Shown here piece after piece: positions 30,185 to 42,416 of a stretch of DNA of 64,000 bases. The notes beneath the pieces are model-generated. The model ran no database searches, had not been told where the DNA came from, and saw only the letters and a program-made list of their open reading frames with translations. A program made the translations under genes and the position numbers. Positions within the stretch are counted from its first letter, which is position 1. The number at the start of each line of letters is the position of its first letter. This DNA comes from Plumapathes pennacea (lineage: Eukaryota > Cnidaria > Anthozoa > Antipatharia > Myriopathidae), in contig OZ038466.1 in the NCBI GenBank assembly GCA_964036295.1, forward strand, positions 20,946,597-21,010,596, in the 5' to 3' direction.

Positions 30185-33100
30185 CAGGTACGGACATATT
30201 TTGTGTGTGTCTATGTAACTGGTTTCACAAAAACGCGAATGTAAACGATATGGTAACACACAGCGTCAGGAAACAACGTTATACATGACCACCGTCAGCT
30301 GTGATTGTTCGTATATTTTTATCCGACCAGTACGGTTTTCATGGGAACAGAAAAGCTCTCACCGAGTTACTTAAGCATAAACATTTACTGTAATGTTTGA
30401 TTCGTCACTTGAAGTAGCTGCAAAGTCGTGGAGATCTTGTTAACATGAATCACATGCATGTCCGAGAAAAAGTTCAATGGTTCTGCGTGGATATTGATAC
30501 TATTTGTTAGTATATAAATCTAGCATGGCAAATGGTTTGAACCCAGGATTGTAAATAGTAGGTTGGTTGTGAACGTCCGGGTTAGAGTAGTCTCCAGGAA
30601 GACTGTTGTTGGTGACTGACGTTTCGACTCCCTGAGCGGAAGTAATCTTCATCTAGACCGGAAGTTAAACAAAGTACTGGGATCAGTCTAACTATCCAGG
30701 CTACCAATCAATCAATTTATTTGACTCATTATACAAAAGATAATTTACGAGATTAAGGAGAGTTTAGAAAAGTATGGATTAGTTACATAGAGAAATTTGA
30801 TTTACATATATAGTAGATAGTTTGCAGAAGAAAATAATGGTACATGTCACTGTGTTACATGTGTTACTAGTTGTGTGCCTAAAGCATTGTTGAAACGACT
30901 GGCATGGTTTTGTTTTGCGACGGCCCCAATTTCTAGGGAAATTTACTGACGTCGCTGAAATTGCAGTAAGGAATCAGGAAGCTTTGCGGCCAATTCCTTT
31001 CCCAAATTTCAGAAATCAGAAAACTACAAATTTGTAGCAATTCATAATCAGAAAACACAGCTGTCTGACCTGTGGTCTCTGCGATTTCTGAAATCAGACA
31101 TTTCCTGTCAGGGGGTGGGTGGAACATATTTTATACTTCCGGTTCTTCTTGTCTTAGCGGGTGAGGGGGGACGGGCATCCTTTTTACTTCCGGTAAACAT
31201 GACCTAAGCGGTAGAGAAAGGATAACACTTCCCTGCCTTTTTTTGATTTGGAAAAATTTGCTGAACCTGGGACAACATGATTCTTCTGCCGCTTTAATTT
31301 TAGCTTCTTTGAACATAATTTATTTGATGGCTCTGATATATAGAACCTGAATTTAATGGCATATATGAACTGATAATTCATGCTCACACTAGAAATAAAT
31401 CTGCTTCTTGTTACGCCTCGTGTTGATCGTGCTCTAATTTAAATAGAAGTCTCTTATTTGGGAGTCCATTGTTGACATAGAAGGAGAGGGAAAACCTGAG
31501 GCTCGTCAGGTCTATAATGTTTACTGGTTAGCATGCTGCTGATGTCACAGCTATGGCACTGCATTTGCCTTACTAATACCCTCATCCGATCTAGCACACA
31601 GAGTTGTGGGAGATGAGCGATGCTTTAAACAGTCATGCATGCTGTTATTGCTGCTAAATTCTGCACAAGTGGGAGTCATTATGCTTGAGGCTTTGCTGCC
31701 ATCTGTTAGGCTCAATCCCCCAAATATATGCCATAAATGCTACTGTTTTGATGTTAAATGCAAAGGGTTATGTAGGAGCTGTAAGGAGCAACTTTAAGTG
31801 ATATGTTTTGAATTAGAAGAAGTATTTTAGTCAAACCTTTCTTGAAATTTTTTGTTGTTGGTCAAGAAATTTAAGACAATGATGATCCTGGGTTAGCTTA
31901 GCCTGCCTAGCCAGCGTTACTTTTCATTTTCAGGTGAAGTTCAATTCAATTGTAAGCCTGGAGTGAGTACAAAAATCTCAGAGGGGGAGGGGGCCACTTA
32001 AAGAAGTCATGTCATAGATGGTCAGATGCAATAGATTTAAAAAATGATATTTTACTGTTTGCAGGAATTTTGTAGACAGTTTCAAATGTTATTATTATTC
32101 ATCTGCCAGGAAAATATGTATGATTCTTTCCTTTAAAATCCTCATTATTCTGGGAATCAAATCACTTTTGACTTCTTACTGAGAACCAACATTGTCTCTG
32201 CTCAACATAATTTGTTCAAGAATTTAAAACAGTATTATTTGTTTGTTATACCAATCATAAAGAGCAAAATATCTTAGTTTATAGAAATAAATTCTCCATA
32301 CTTTGAAAAGTTTTGAAATTAGTTTAATTTTAAGATATACTGTAGTTGTCCTGAGCCATTTGGCTTGTCTAGTATTCCACTTGAGAAATTAGGAAATAAG
32401 ATTTTTGATGGGAGATTGAACCTGATAATGATATTAAATACAGCAGTCAGCTTAGCTTTGCTGATAAGGGAAACCTGCTACCCTTTAACTCATTTTGTTT
32501 TCAGAACTGCTTCTCCTTTTAACCATATTGCATCCATCTGAGTAAACATGTCCTAAATATGTCTTGCTGAAATAACTTGTTCTTTGGGAGCACCCTGTTC
32601 TTCTAAATTATTAATTTAGATTGCCTCTTTCCCCTACACAAACCATTATTTTTTTGAAAAATGTCATACCCTAATACCCTGTCCTTTCAAATTATTGCTA
32701 TTGAGACACCCATTTTTCCTCTGTTTACATGACACAAGGGTATACTCTGTTGTATTCATTGCTAGGCTCCCAATAAGATATACATCCACATCAGTGGCAG
32801 TGCTGGGTGTAGGCCTTAGCTCTTCACTCTACAGTCCCCTGAAGGATCCTGGTTATGATTGGGTTGGACTACAGGCATCAAATTGCTGAAGAGTCTTGTT
32901 TAGTTGATGTTGTCAACAGGTGTGGCAAGGTGAGTGCTGCTATTTGGTCACTTGTTTATGGCTGAAATTAAGAACTCACTTAATTGCGGGTACAAAAATT
33001 ATGCTAGTAAAGTATTTTACCCTAACTTCACATACCTTTTTTAGGGATTAATCCTATTAGTAATAACACTATTTTAGCCAAATCGCTCAAGTTGTTCCAA

Positions 33101-33535
33101 GATCTCAAAAGTCAAACCAACACTATGGAGAATGTGCACAGAGAAAATCAAGACTTTTAAGAATACGTTAAGGTGATTCAATTGTTTTGCATTGTGCATC
33201 TTTACTGCGCATAACACACTTTCAAGATGGTGGACATTGAGAACCACTAAAATTTCAAGATCGAAAATATATTTTGTATGCAACGAGTTTTCATCACTTT
33301 TTACAACTCAGAATGAGTTTGCAGAAGGTTTCAGCCCACGTGTTATGACTCGCATCAGCACTGGTCCACCAGTTTGAAAATCTGGTTGTATATTACAAAA
33401 CAAGTGGAAATTCATAAATTTTTACCACTGAATACAGGGAGGAGACATGGAGTTCCTATACATGATCAAACTAACAATTCATTTTTAAAAAGGACAGAAA
33501 CACTATTTTGTTGTCAAATCAATGAATTTGTGCGT
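30185..33535. other. Left-arm sequence without recognisable genes
   Basis: Contains a dispersed repeat at 30527-30680 (GGTTGGTTGTGAACGTCCGG, GACGTTTCGACTCCCTGAGC), part of which is repeated near the palindrome centre (41446-41545). About 30829-32388 has no counterpart in the right arm. No exon structure was seen. Confidence 0.45.
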
Positions 33536-33539
33536 TTTT

Positions 33540-33740
33540 CTGTATAGGGGTCTTATGTAGACTTATGCAGACTTATGTTGACTTATGTACTAGACTTATG
33601 TAAACGTTTGTAGACTTAAATGTTGACTTTTGTTGACTTATGTTGACTTATGTAAACTTAATATGTTGACTAATGTGTAGATTTTTGTAGACTTAAGTTG
33701 ACTTATGTTGACTTATGTAGACTTCTGTTGACTTGTGTAG
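33540..33740. repeat. GACTTATGT minisatellite, left arm
   Basis: Degenerate 10-12 bp tandem units of GACTTATGTW type. The mirrored tract in the right arm at about 52303-52490 differs by substitutions and a short insertion. Confidence 0.85.
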
Positions 33741-34189
33741 TGGGTAGGGGAACCATTTTTGAAGGACATTAATTTAAGTATAAACAGTTTTTTGTAAAAA
33801 TAGTGCTTAAGATGTGCTCTTTGTGTCCATCAGTTTGTATCTGCTTACTAGTTTTAACGTTTGTATATGTCATTCAATTTTTTTGGCCACATACACAAAT
33901 TGACATCTAATGTATTAAGTGAGCCGCTCTGAAATGCGTATACTGGGGAAATTTTGGCTGACCAAAATTCCCTTATTATTATGGTGACCCCATTTTTTAT
34001 TGTGTTATTAAACTAATCCGGTATTGGTGAGCAAATAAACAGAGTTTAAAGTATTTTTTATTACAAGCTGGCAGAGGTTCGAACCTCGGAGCTATAATAT
34101 TCAACCAAACCTTATTCTTTTCTTTTTTATGGTCAAATGTCTTGGGACAACACTGTTTGAAAATCACAGACGTCTAGCAATAGTTCGCA

Positions 34190-37100
34190 TCTTTTGGACG
34201 CATAATTAATTAGGCTAGTCGAGCCCCACTGACTTCTATTCATTATGGGAAGTGCACACTGACTTCTATTCATTATGGGACCTGCACGTATCATTGAGTT
34301 TTTGTCAGCAAAAGTGAAGTGTTAATAATCGTTACTTTTGGTCCGAATAAGTTCTTAGGAGTAATAAGTATTTTGGCCGTCTTGCTCATTGTTGCAAGGG
34401 TACATTTAATATCTCTTCTTTTCGCAAGTCAACCAAAAATATACGTAGAATGCGCAAGGAAAAAGTACGAATTTTGAGAATAAATTAAAGAGTGTAAAGA
34501 GGCAGGGTTCGAAACTCAGAGTTGTAATATTCAAGCAAACCTTATTCTTTTCTTTTTTTCTTACTTTCAAGTTCACATGGAGAGTGAAGCAGACGATCGA
34601 ATGTCTTAATACAACTGTTGAATAATGACAATGAGGTCTAGCAATAGCTAGCAATTGCTTTTTTACTCAAAAGCAAATGCATAGATAGCGAAAGCAGCAT
34701 CTCAGCACAATATGAAATATCGATGTCGCAGGTAACTTGATCTAATACTCTATCTCTGTAAAAATATTGAATCAAACTTAATATATAAACCGATATTTCT
34801 CTAAGGTTAGCTTGGTAACACATCTTTTTGACGCATAATTAATTAGGCTAGTCGAGCCCCACTGACTTCTCTTCATTATGGGACGTGCACACTGACTTCT
34901 ATTCATTATGGGACCTGCACGTATCATTGAGTTTTTGTCAGCAAAAGTAAACTGTTAATACTCGTTACTTTTGACCCGAATAAATTCTTAGGAGTAATAA
35001 GTAATTCGGCCGTCTTGCTCACTGTTGCAAGGGTACATTTCACATCTCTTCTTTTCGTAAGTCAACCAAAAATATACGTAGAATGCGCACAGGGAAAAGT
35101 GCGAATTTTGAGAATAAATTAAAGAGTGTAAAGAGGCAGGGTTCGAAACTCAGAGTTGTAATATTGAACCAAACCTTATTCTTTTCTTTTTTTTTCTTCT
35201 TCTTTCAAGTTTACATGGAGGGTGAAGCAGACGATCGAATGTCTTAATACAACTGTTGAATAATCACAATGAGGTCTACCAATAGCTAGCAATTGCTTTT
35301 TTACTCAAAAGCAAATGCATAGATAGCGAAAGCAGCATCTCAGCTATATATGAAATATATGAAATAAATAAATAACAAATAATATGAAATATCGATGTCG
35401 CTGGTAACTTGATCTAATACTCTATCTCTGTAAAAATATTGAAACAAACTCAATATATAAACCGACATTTCTCTAAGGTTAGAAGTAATTTAGCTTGGTC
35501 ACACATCTTTTTGACGCATAATTAATTAGGCTAGTCGAGCCCCACTGACTTCTATTCATTATGGGACGTGCACACTGACTTCTATTCATTACGGGACCTG
35601 CACGTATCATTGAGTTTTTGTCAGCAAAAGTGAAGTGTTAATAATTGTTACTTTTGGCCCGAATAAATTCTTAGGAGTAATAAGTAATTTGGCCGTCTTG
35701 CTCATTGTTGCAAGGGTACATTTAATACCTCTTCTTTTCGCGAGTCAACCAAAAATATACGTAGAATGCGCAAGGGAAAAGTACGAATTTTGAGAATAAA
35801 TTAAAGAGTGTAAAGAGGTAGGGTTCGAAACTCAGAGTTGTAATATTCAAGCAAACCCTATTCTTTTCTTTTTTGTTTCTTACTTTCAAGTTCACATGGA
35901 GAGTGAAGCAGACGATCGAATGTCTTAATACAACTATTGAATAATCACAATGAGGTCTAGCAATAGCTAGCAATTGCTTTTTTACTCAAAAGCAAATACA
36001 TAGGTAGCGAAAACAGCATCTCAGCACAATGAAATATCAATGTCGCGGATAACTTGATCCAGTACTCTCTCTGTAAAAATATTGAAACAAACTCAATATA
36101 TAAGCCGACATTTCTCTAAGGTTAGAAGTAATTTAGCTTGGTAACACATCTTTTTGACGCATAATTAATTAGGCTAGTCGAGCCCCACTGACTTCTATTC
36201 ATTATGGGATGTGCACACTGACTTCTATTCATTATGGGACCTGCACGTATCATTGAGTTTTTGTCAGCAAAAGTGAAGTGTTAATAATCGTTACTTTTGG
36301 CCCGAATAAATTCTTAGGAGTAATACGTAATTTGGCCGTCTTGCTCATTGTTACAAGGGTACATTTAATATCTCTTCTTTTCGCAAGTCAACCAAAAATA
36401 TACGTAGAATGCGCAAGGGAAAAGTACGAATTTTGAGAATAAATTAAAGAGTGTAAAGAGGCAGGGTTCGAAACTCAGAGTTGTAATATTCAAGCAAACC
36501 CTATTCTTTTTTTTTTTTTTGTCTTACTTTCAAGTTCACATGGAGAGTGAAGCAGACGATCGAATGTCTTAATACAACTATTGAATAATCACAATGAGGT
36601 CTAGCAATAGCTAGCAATTGCTTTTTTACTCAAAAGCAAATGCATAGATAGCGAAAGCAGCATCACTGCATAATATGAAATATCGATGTTGCGGGTAACT
36701 TGATCTAATACTCTATCTCTGTAAAAATATTGAAACAAACTCAATATTTAAACCGACATTTCTCTAAGGTTAGAAGTAATTTAGCTTGGTAACACATCTT
36801 TTTGACGCATAATTAATTAGGCTAGTCGAGCCCCACTGACTTCTCTTCATTATGGGACGTGCACACTGACTTCTATTCATTATGGGACCTGCACGTATCA
36901 TTGAGTTTTTGTCAGCAAAAGTGAAGTGTTAATAATTGTTACTTTTGGCCCGAATAAATTCTTAGGAGTAATAAGTAATTTGGCCGTCTTGCTCACTGTT
37001 GCAAGGGTACATTTCATATCTCTTCTTTTCGCAAGTCAACCAAAAACATACGTAGAATGCGCACAGGGAAATGTGCGAATTTTGAGAATAAATTAAAGAG

Positions 37101-37580
37101 TGTAAAGAGGCAGGGTTCGAAACTCAGAGTTGTAATATTGAACCAAACGTTATTTTTTTCTTTTCTTTTCTTTTTTTTTCTTTAAAGTTTACATGGAGAG
37201 TGAAGCAGACGATCGAATGTCTTAATACAACTGTTGAATAATCACAATGAGGTCTACCAATATATAAACCGACATTTCTCTAAGGTTAGAAGTAATTTAG
37301 CTTGGTCACACATCTTTTTGACGCATAATTAATTAGGCTAGTCGAGCCCCACTGACTTCTGTTCATTATGGGACGTGCACACTGACTTCTATTCATTATG
37401 GGACCTGCACGTATCATTGAGTTTTTGTCAGCAAAAGTGAAGAGTTAATTATAGTTACTTTTGGCCCGAATAATCTCGTAGGAGTATTAAATATTTTGGT
37501 CGAAATGCTCATTATTGCAAGGGTACGTTTAATATCTCTTCTTTTCGCAAGTCAACCAAAAATATACGTAGAATGCGCAC
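34190..37580. repeat. About 650-bp satellite, left-arm array (6 units)
   Basis: The mark CATAATTAATTAGGCTAGTC recurs near 34200, 34834, 35519, 36161, 36809 and 37327, giving 515-685 bp spacings. Each unit holds a doubled GACTTCTATTCATTATGGGA block, a T-rich stretch and GCAGGGTTCGAAACTC, which resembles a Pol III B box. Small open frames recur once per unit and are not genes. Confidence 0.95.
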
Positions 37581-37634
37581 AGGGAGAAGTGAGAAAAGTG
37601 CCAATACTTAGGGTAGCAAAATCGGATTAAGGTA

Positions 37635-38427
37635 GGTTAACGGACCCAGCTTCTTCTGTACTTGTTCAAGTTCAGAAAGCGCACCTATTTGTTTTCTAGA
37701 TCAGAGAATGTACCGATGTTTGTTCCAAACTTGAAACTGGTTGGGACAAGGACCGGTGTTGCATGTCAATTAGATGTTTAAACACCGCTCAAGTTCAGAA
37801 CGAACACCGCCTATCAAGTTTATAGCAATGCCTAACAAGTTCAGTTTAAACACCGTTCATGTTTAGCTTAAACACCGTTCAAGTTCATATCAAACACCGA
37901 CCAAGTTCAAAACAAACACCGTTCAAGTTTATGAAATACACCGATCAATTACGATTCATGTTATGGCTCCAGTGCTTTTCAGCTTTAACTTATATAACGG
38001 GACACAGTTTCTACAAAATATGTCGCGTATTCAAATACATTATAAAAAAGATAACCAATAAATACAAATAAAACCTATGGAATTGTGCTTCTTTTGAACT
38101 TGATTGATGATTGTTGTGAATCTGAACGGTGTTCTAATTGAACTTGTTTAAACTGTTCGGTGTTTTGATTGAACTTGATCGGTGCTTGTTCTGAACCTGT
38201 TAACGGTGTTGATTATGAACTGGAACGGTGCGGATAGTGTACCTGACAGCTAACGTCACAAGTACAGGAGCAACACCGGCTTGTTTACTGTACTTGAAAG
38301 CAGACAGTGCCTTTTCTGAACCTGTTCGGTGCACTTTCTGAACTTGTCCGGTGCTTTTTCTGAACCTGATACAAGCGGTACGTTTTCTGGATCTGAACAA
38401 GAACAGAAGAAGCTGGGTCCGTTAACC
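37635..38427. mobile_element. TA-flanked foldback element carrying 22-bp repeats, left arm
   Basis: Termini GGTTAACGGACCCAGCTTCT and its inverse AGAAGCTGGGTCCGTTAACC, each flanked by TA (37633-37634, 38428-38429). Both arms are built of degenerate 22-bp units (CACCG..CAAGTTCA) facing each other around a unique middle (about 37960-38085). The TA duplication and TIRs suggest a Tc1/mariner-like non-autonomous element. No ORF of note. Confidence 0.75.
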
Positions 38428-39129
38428 TAACATGAACCGCAAAAGCAGTATGAGCGCAAGATGAAATATTGACGTCGCGGGTAACTTGAGCAACAAGGTT
38501 GGTTGAACGGATATGACACCTATAAAATTGCTTTCGTCCTGTGCATGTCTGTGTCGGAAATCTGGAAAGTTTCAGTTGCAGTGCAGTGCATGTGTTTTCT
38601 AGCCCAGTCTTGGCAGCTACCTTCGGGCCTGTTTTCATCCTGAACTTTGCGTCACTCTCGCGCTGGGGTCAACCTTCCGTTTTCTGTTTACATGTCAAAG
38701 GTTAGACTTGTCTAGGGCGACAGGATGACTTTAGCACTGGGTTCAAACTTTTTGAGAGCTGGAGTTATCCTAGCGCGAGGATTATGTTTACGTCTTTTAA
38801 ACGATTGAGTTAAGGATGAGTCGCCTACCCGGGACAAGACTTGCTCGTCCCAGACCTCTCGACTCATTGATAATAAACAATTATGACGCTCGCGCAATAT
38901 AATTCCGAGAACATTCTTTCGTACTTGTCAGCGAGCTATACTACTTTTAGCCGCCACAGGACATATTTCGACGTTCCCATCGACCTAAGCAATGAGTCCA
39001 AAATGTCTCACGATTGGAGTAAAGCTATCGAGTCACTTTGGTGGTGTTTTGAACATTTAAACATCCACCGGCGTTCTTTTGTCTCGTAGCAGCATGATCT
39101 TTTGTCTATACCGTTTGATTGCTTTGTCT

Positions 39130-39382
39130 ACGCAACATATTCTTTTGTTGTTAAACAAAAATCGTTGCTCTCCACTCTATTGTTTTACGCAGCATATTCT
39201 TTTGTTGTTAAACAAACATCGTTGCTCTTCACTCTATTGTTTTACGCAGCATATTCTTTTGTTGTTAAGCAAACATCGTTGCTCTTCACTCTATTGTTTT
39301 ACGCAGCATATTCTTTTGTTGTTAAACAAAAATCGTTGCTCTCCACTCTATTGTTTTACGCAGCATATTCTTTTGTTGTCGA
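39130..39382. repeat. 57-bp tandem repeat, 4.4 copies, left arm
   Basis: Units start at 39130, 39187, 39244, 39301 and 39358 (ACGCAGCATATTCTTTTGTT). As 57 is 3 x 19, the frame stays open as 19-residue hydrophobic repeats (YAAYSFVVKQTSLLFTLLF). The resulting 130- and 166-codon frames are repeat artefacts unless transcripts show otherwise. Mirrored at 43949-44201. Confidence 0.9.
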
Positions 39383-40914
39383 CAAAAGTAAATTCCAAAA
39401 CACGCACGCATTACACGTTTTTGCTTATGAGGTTCCATTGTCTTTCAGGTTGTGCGCGTATTTGCATTTGATATTGGACCTTCCAGATGGCTCGTTGAGA
39501 GTGATACTTCTTCTTGTTTGGACGTCTGCGAGCGATTTCTATCGTCCTATCTACTCTAAATTGGTGTCTCATGCCGTACGAAACTCTGGCTTGGATGACT
39601 GAGCAGTAAATATCGCAAAGCCTCACTCTACGCAAGAAACGTGTGTCGTTCTTCAACGGAGAGTTTAGCACAAGACGAGTCACCTGTGAAGGAATCGTTG
39701 CTCACCGCTCTTTGCAGAGTGGTTTCTATCGTTCTGTACTCCTCTAAATTGGTGTCTCATGCCGTACGAATCTCTGGCTTGGATGACTGAGCAGTAAAGA
39801 TCGCAAAGCCTCATTCTAGGCAAGAAACGTGTGTTGTTCTTCAACGGAGAGTTTAGCACAAGGCGAGTGACCTATGAAGGAACCGTTGCTCGCCGCTCTG
39901 TGCAGAATGCCCTCTTGATGTTGAACCAGTTCAATGGAAACCGGATGCAATTACTGATGACATATTGAAACTGCTACGGACAATTTGCCGTCGAACAGCA
40001 GCAAATGTTCAAGACAGCATCAAGAGACTTTTGGATTTGATGGAAGTGTTAAAGACAGCAGTATGAAGTTATGAGAAACGACGGGCACGTTAAATTACAT
40101 AGTCTTCATCACTAAAGGAGAATCAGGGAAACGCTTCGTTGCTCGTTTAAAGAGATATTGACTTGCGAGCGAACGCTCTGAACACTTTGATACATTTGTT
40201 GTGAAGGCCGAAACGAGCCAGTTTGTGAAGGATATTCCGCTTTTGAAGATTACAGAAGGTTCGTAAACTCTGCCGATTGCTGTATAAGTCGTTTGTATAA
40301 GTTGTACAAGTCATTTGAACTCTTAAAACGTGATTTGAAGCCAGCTAGCGCCGAATCTTAAGATATGTTGTGAGACTTGTACTTGAGATTTTTCATTTTT
40401 GGCTTTGTTTTTATTGGTGTAATTGCGGTGTAGCCAATAAATGATGTTCCTTTATACTTGCGTGCACTTGTTGAGTTGAGTTTGAACGTATTGAGCTAAG
40501 AATAAGTGTAGAAGTACGTGTATTTTGCGAGACTTGTACTATTATTTTTCGGAGACATGTCTTTGGTAAACAATAGGTCGTCTATGCTAATTTTATTCAG
40601 AATTATTAATGAAGCTCTGAGCCAATCAGAAGGCCGGAAATTAATTGGTTGCCATGGCAACGGGCTATTTTAGCTAAAAACGGGCCAAAATTCGTTAATG
40701 AGATGCTAATTAGGTAGTAAGCACTACTGCGCATGCGCAGTGTATATATTAATTTGTAGTCGCCATTTTGAATTTATTAATAAGCTGTATATATTATTTG
40801 AGTTCATTATACATTGATTTTTTTCTTGTTGATGTCTTTCATTTGTATTGGAATCCTATGATTCCAGCTGTCCAAGTTCTGGAACTTGGAGTTCCCCTTT
40901 TGGTAAGTGTCCCA

Positions 40915-41140
40915 CTGGTGCTGTAGCATCAGCGGTCCACCCCTCAGGGGTTTCCCTTCCACGAGAGAGCTAACCAGTGGCCCCTTAGAAGCAATGGCAG
41001 GTTTCCCTCAAAAAAGTCCCCCTCCTTAGAAGTCCAACTAGCGCCGTAGCACTAGCGGTCCACCTCAAAGGGTTCCCTTTCTGAGAGTCCTGACCAGTAC
41101 TCATCCAGAGCAATGGCTGACTCCTCTAAAGCACCTCAGC
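40915..41140. repeat. About 118-bp tandem dimer near the palindrome centre
   Basis: Two related units begin near 40910 and 41028. Shared marks: GTAGCA.CAGCGGTCCACC, CAGGGGTTTCCCTT / AAAGGGTTCCCTTT, AACCAGT / GACCAGT and GAGCAATGGC-like ends. Two short palindromes precede it (GGAATCCTATGATTCC, CCAAGTTCTGGAACTTGG). Mirrored at about 42191-42416. Function unknown. Confidence 0.6.
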
Positions 41141-41350
41141 AAAGGATCTCTTCAGTGAAGTTTTCCCAGCTGAAAGTGCTTGAAAGGCAAATCTGGCACT
41201 AAAAGAAGTGCCGCCGATTTGAAGGCAAGTGTATACCAACGACACTAGCAAAATCTGCCTTATTGGCAGCGCTCTCCTTCCACATGTGGGACTCTTGATG
41301 ACGTCATAAAAAAGGGTAATGCGCATGCGTAAACTAGGAGAAAAAGGAAA

Positions 41351-41430
41351 AAGAAAGAGCCAGGATTCGAACCCCGAACCTCTGTATTCGTTCCTGGGCG
41401 TCCTGCCGACTGCGCTGTTGCATCAGTTGA
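41351..41430 (-). repeat. tRNA-like (Pol III promoter) segment, left arm
   Basis: Minus-strand reading shows an A-box-like GCGCAGTCGGCAGGACGC and, about 30 nt later, GGGGTTCGAATCC, a perfect B box. A T-rich run follows. The acceptor stem does not pair convincingly, so this is a tRNA relic or SINE head rather than a working tRNA gene. Mirrored at 41901-41980. Confidence 0.6.
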
Positions 41431-41655
41431 GAATTAGCATGTTCAGATTTGGCAAATGCTTTGAACCCTGGAGTGTGAACAGTAAGTTGATTGTGATCGT
41501 CCAAGTGAATAAATACGTAAGTTTGCACCCGGACGATCACAACCAACCTATCGCTCAGATTTGTTGCATATAGAACAAGATCTCACGGTTCTTTCCTAAT
41601 AAAAGTTAGTTTTAAAAAAATGTATTACTTTTTCTGCGACCTCAGCTCTTTTAAT

Positions 41656-41675
41656 CAAATTGTCGCACTCCAACA
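41656..41675. other. Palindrome spacer, 20 nt
   Basis: The non-paired sequence between the arms. The flanking arms read TTTTAAT on the left and ATTAAAA on the right. It does not match a sequencing-adapter hairpin that I know of. Confidence 0.9.
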
Positions 41676-41900
41676 ATTAAAAGAGCTGAGGTCGCAGAAA
41701 AAGTAATACATTTTTTTAAAACTAACTTTTATTAGGAAAGAACCGTGAGATCTTGTTCTATATGCAACAAATCTGAGCGATAGGTTGGTTGTGATCGTCC
41801 GGGTGCAAACTTACGTATTTATTCACTTGGACGATCACAATCAACTTACTGTTCACACTCCAGGGTTCAAAGCATTTGCCAAATCTGAACATGCTAATTC

Positions 41901-41980
41901 TCAACTGATGCAACAGCGCAGTCGGCAGGACGCCCAGGAACGAATACAGAGGTTCGGGGTTCGAATCCTGGCTCTTTCTT
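41901..41980 (+). repeat. tRNA-like (Pol III promoter) segment, right arm
   Basis: Mirror copy of 41351-41430, identical as far as I can read. GGTTCGAATCC B box at about 41957-41967. Confidence 0.6.
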
Positions 41981-42190
41981 TTTCCTTTTTCTCCTAGTTT
42001 ACGCATGCGCATTACCCTTTTTTATGACGTCATCAAGAGTCCCACATGTGGAAGGAGAGCGCTGCCAATAAGGCAGATTTTGCTAGTGTCGTTGGTATAC
42101 ACTTGCCTTCAAATCGGCGGCACTTCTTTTAGTGCCAGATTTGCCTTTCAAGCACTTTCAGCTGGGAAAACTTCACTGAAGAGATCCTTT

Positions 42191-42416
42191 GCTGAGGTGC
42201 TTTAGAGGAGTCAGCCATTGCTCTGGATGAGTACTGGTCAGGACTCTCAGAAAGGGAACCCTTTGAGGTGGACCGCTAGTGCTACGGCGCTAGTTGGACT
42301 TCTAAGGAGGGGGACTTTTTTGAGGGAAACCTGCCATTGCTTCTAAGGGGCCACTGGTTAGCTCTCTCGTGGAAGGGAAACCCCTGAGGGGTGGACCGCT
42401 GATGCTACAGCACCAG
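42191..42416. repeat. About 118-bp tandem dimer, right-arm copy
   Basis: Mirror of 40915-41140. Confidence 0.6.

Larger units (their letters stand above)
29919..41655. repeat. Giant palindrome, left arm (11.7 kb)
   Basis: Reverse complement of 41676-54599 around an axis at 41665.5. In the core (about 37.6-41.66 kb) every position p pairs with 83331-p. Examples: the open frames at 41126-41326 (-) and 42005-42205 (+), and at 39079-39471 (+) and 43860-44252 (-), have identical translations. Further out the arms stay homologous but with substitutions, a shorter satellite array, and 1.56 kb (about 30829-32388) absent from the right arm. Confidence 0.97.

Noticed and set aside
39079-39602. 130- and 166-aa hydrophobic ORFs (and mirror copies at 43729-44252)
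   Set aside because: Built on a 57-bp tandem repeat. No independent evidence of a membrane protein.
41901-41980. Functional tRNA gene
   Set aside because: A and B boxes are present but no convincing acceptor stem. More likely a SINE or tRNA relic.
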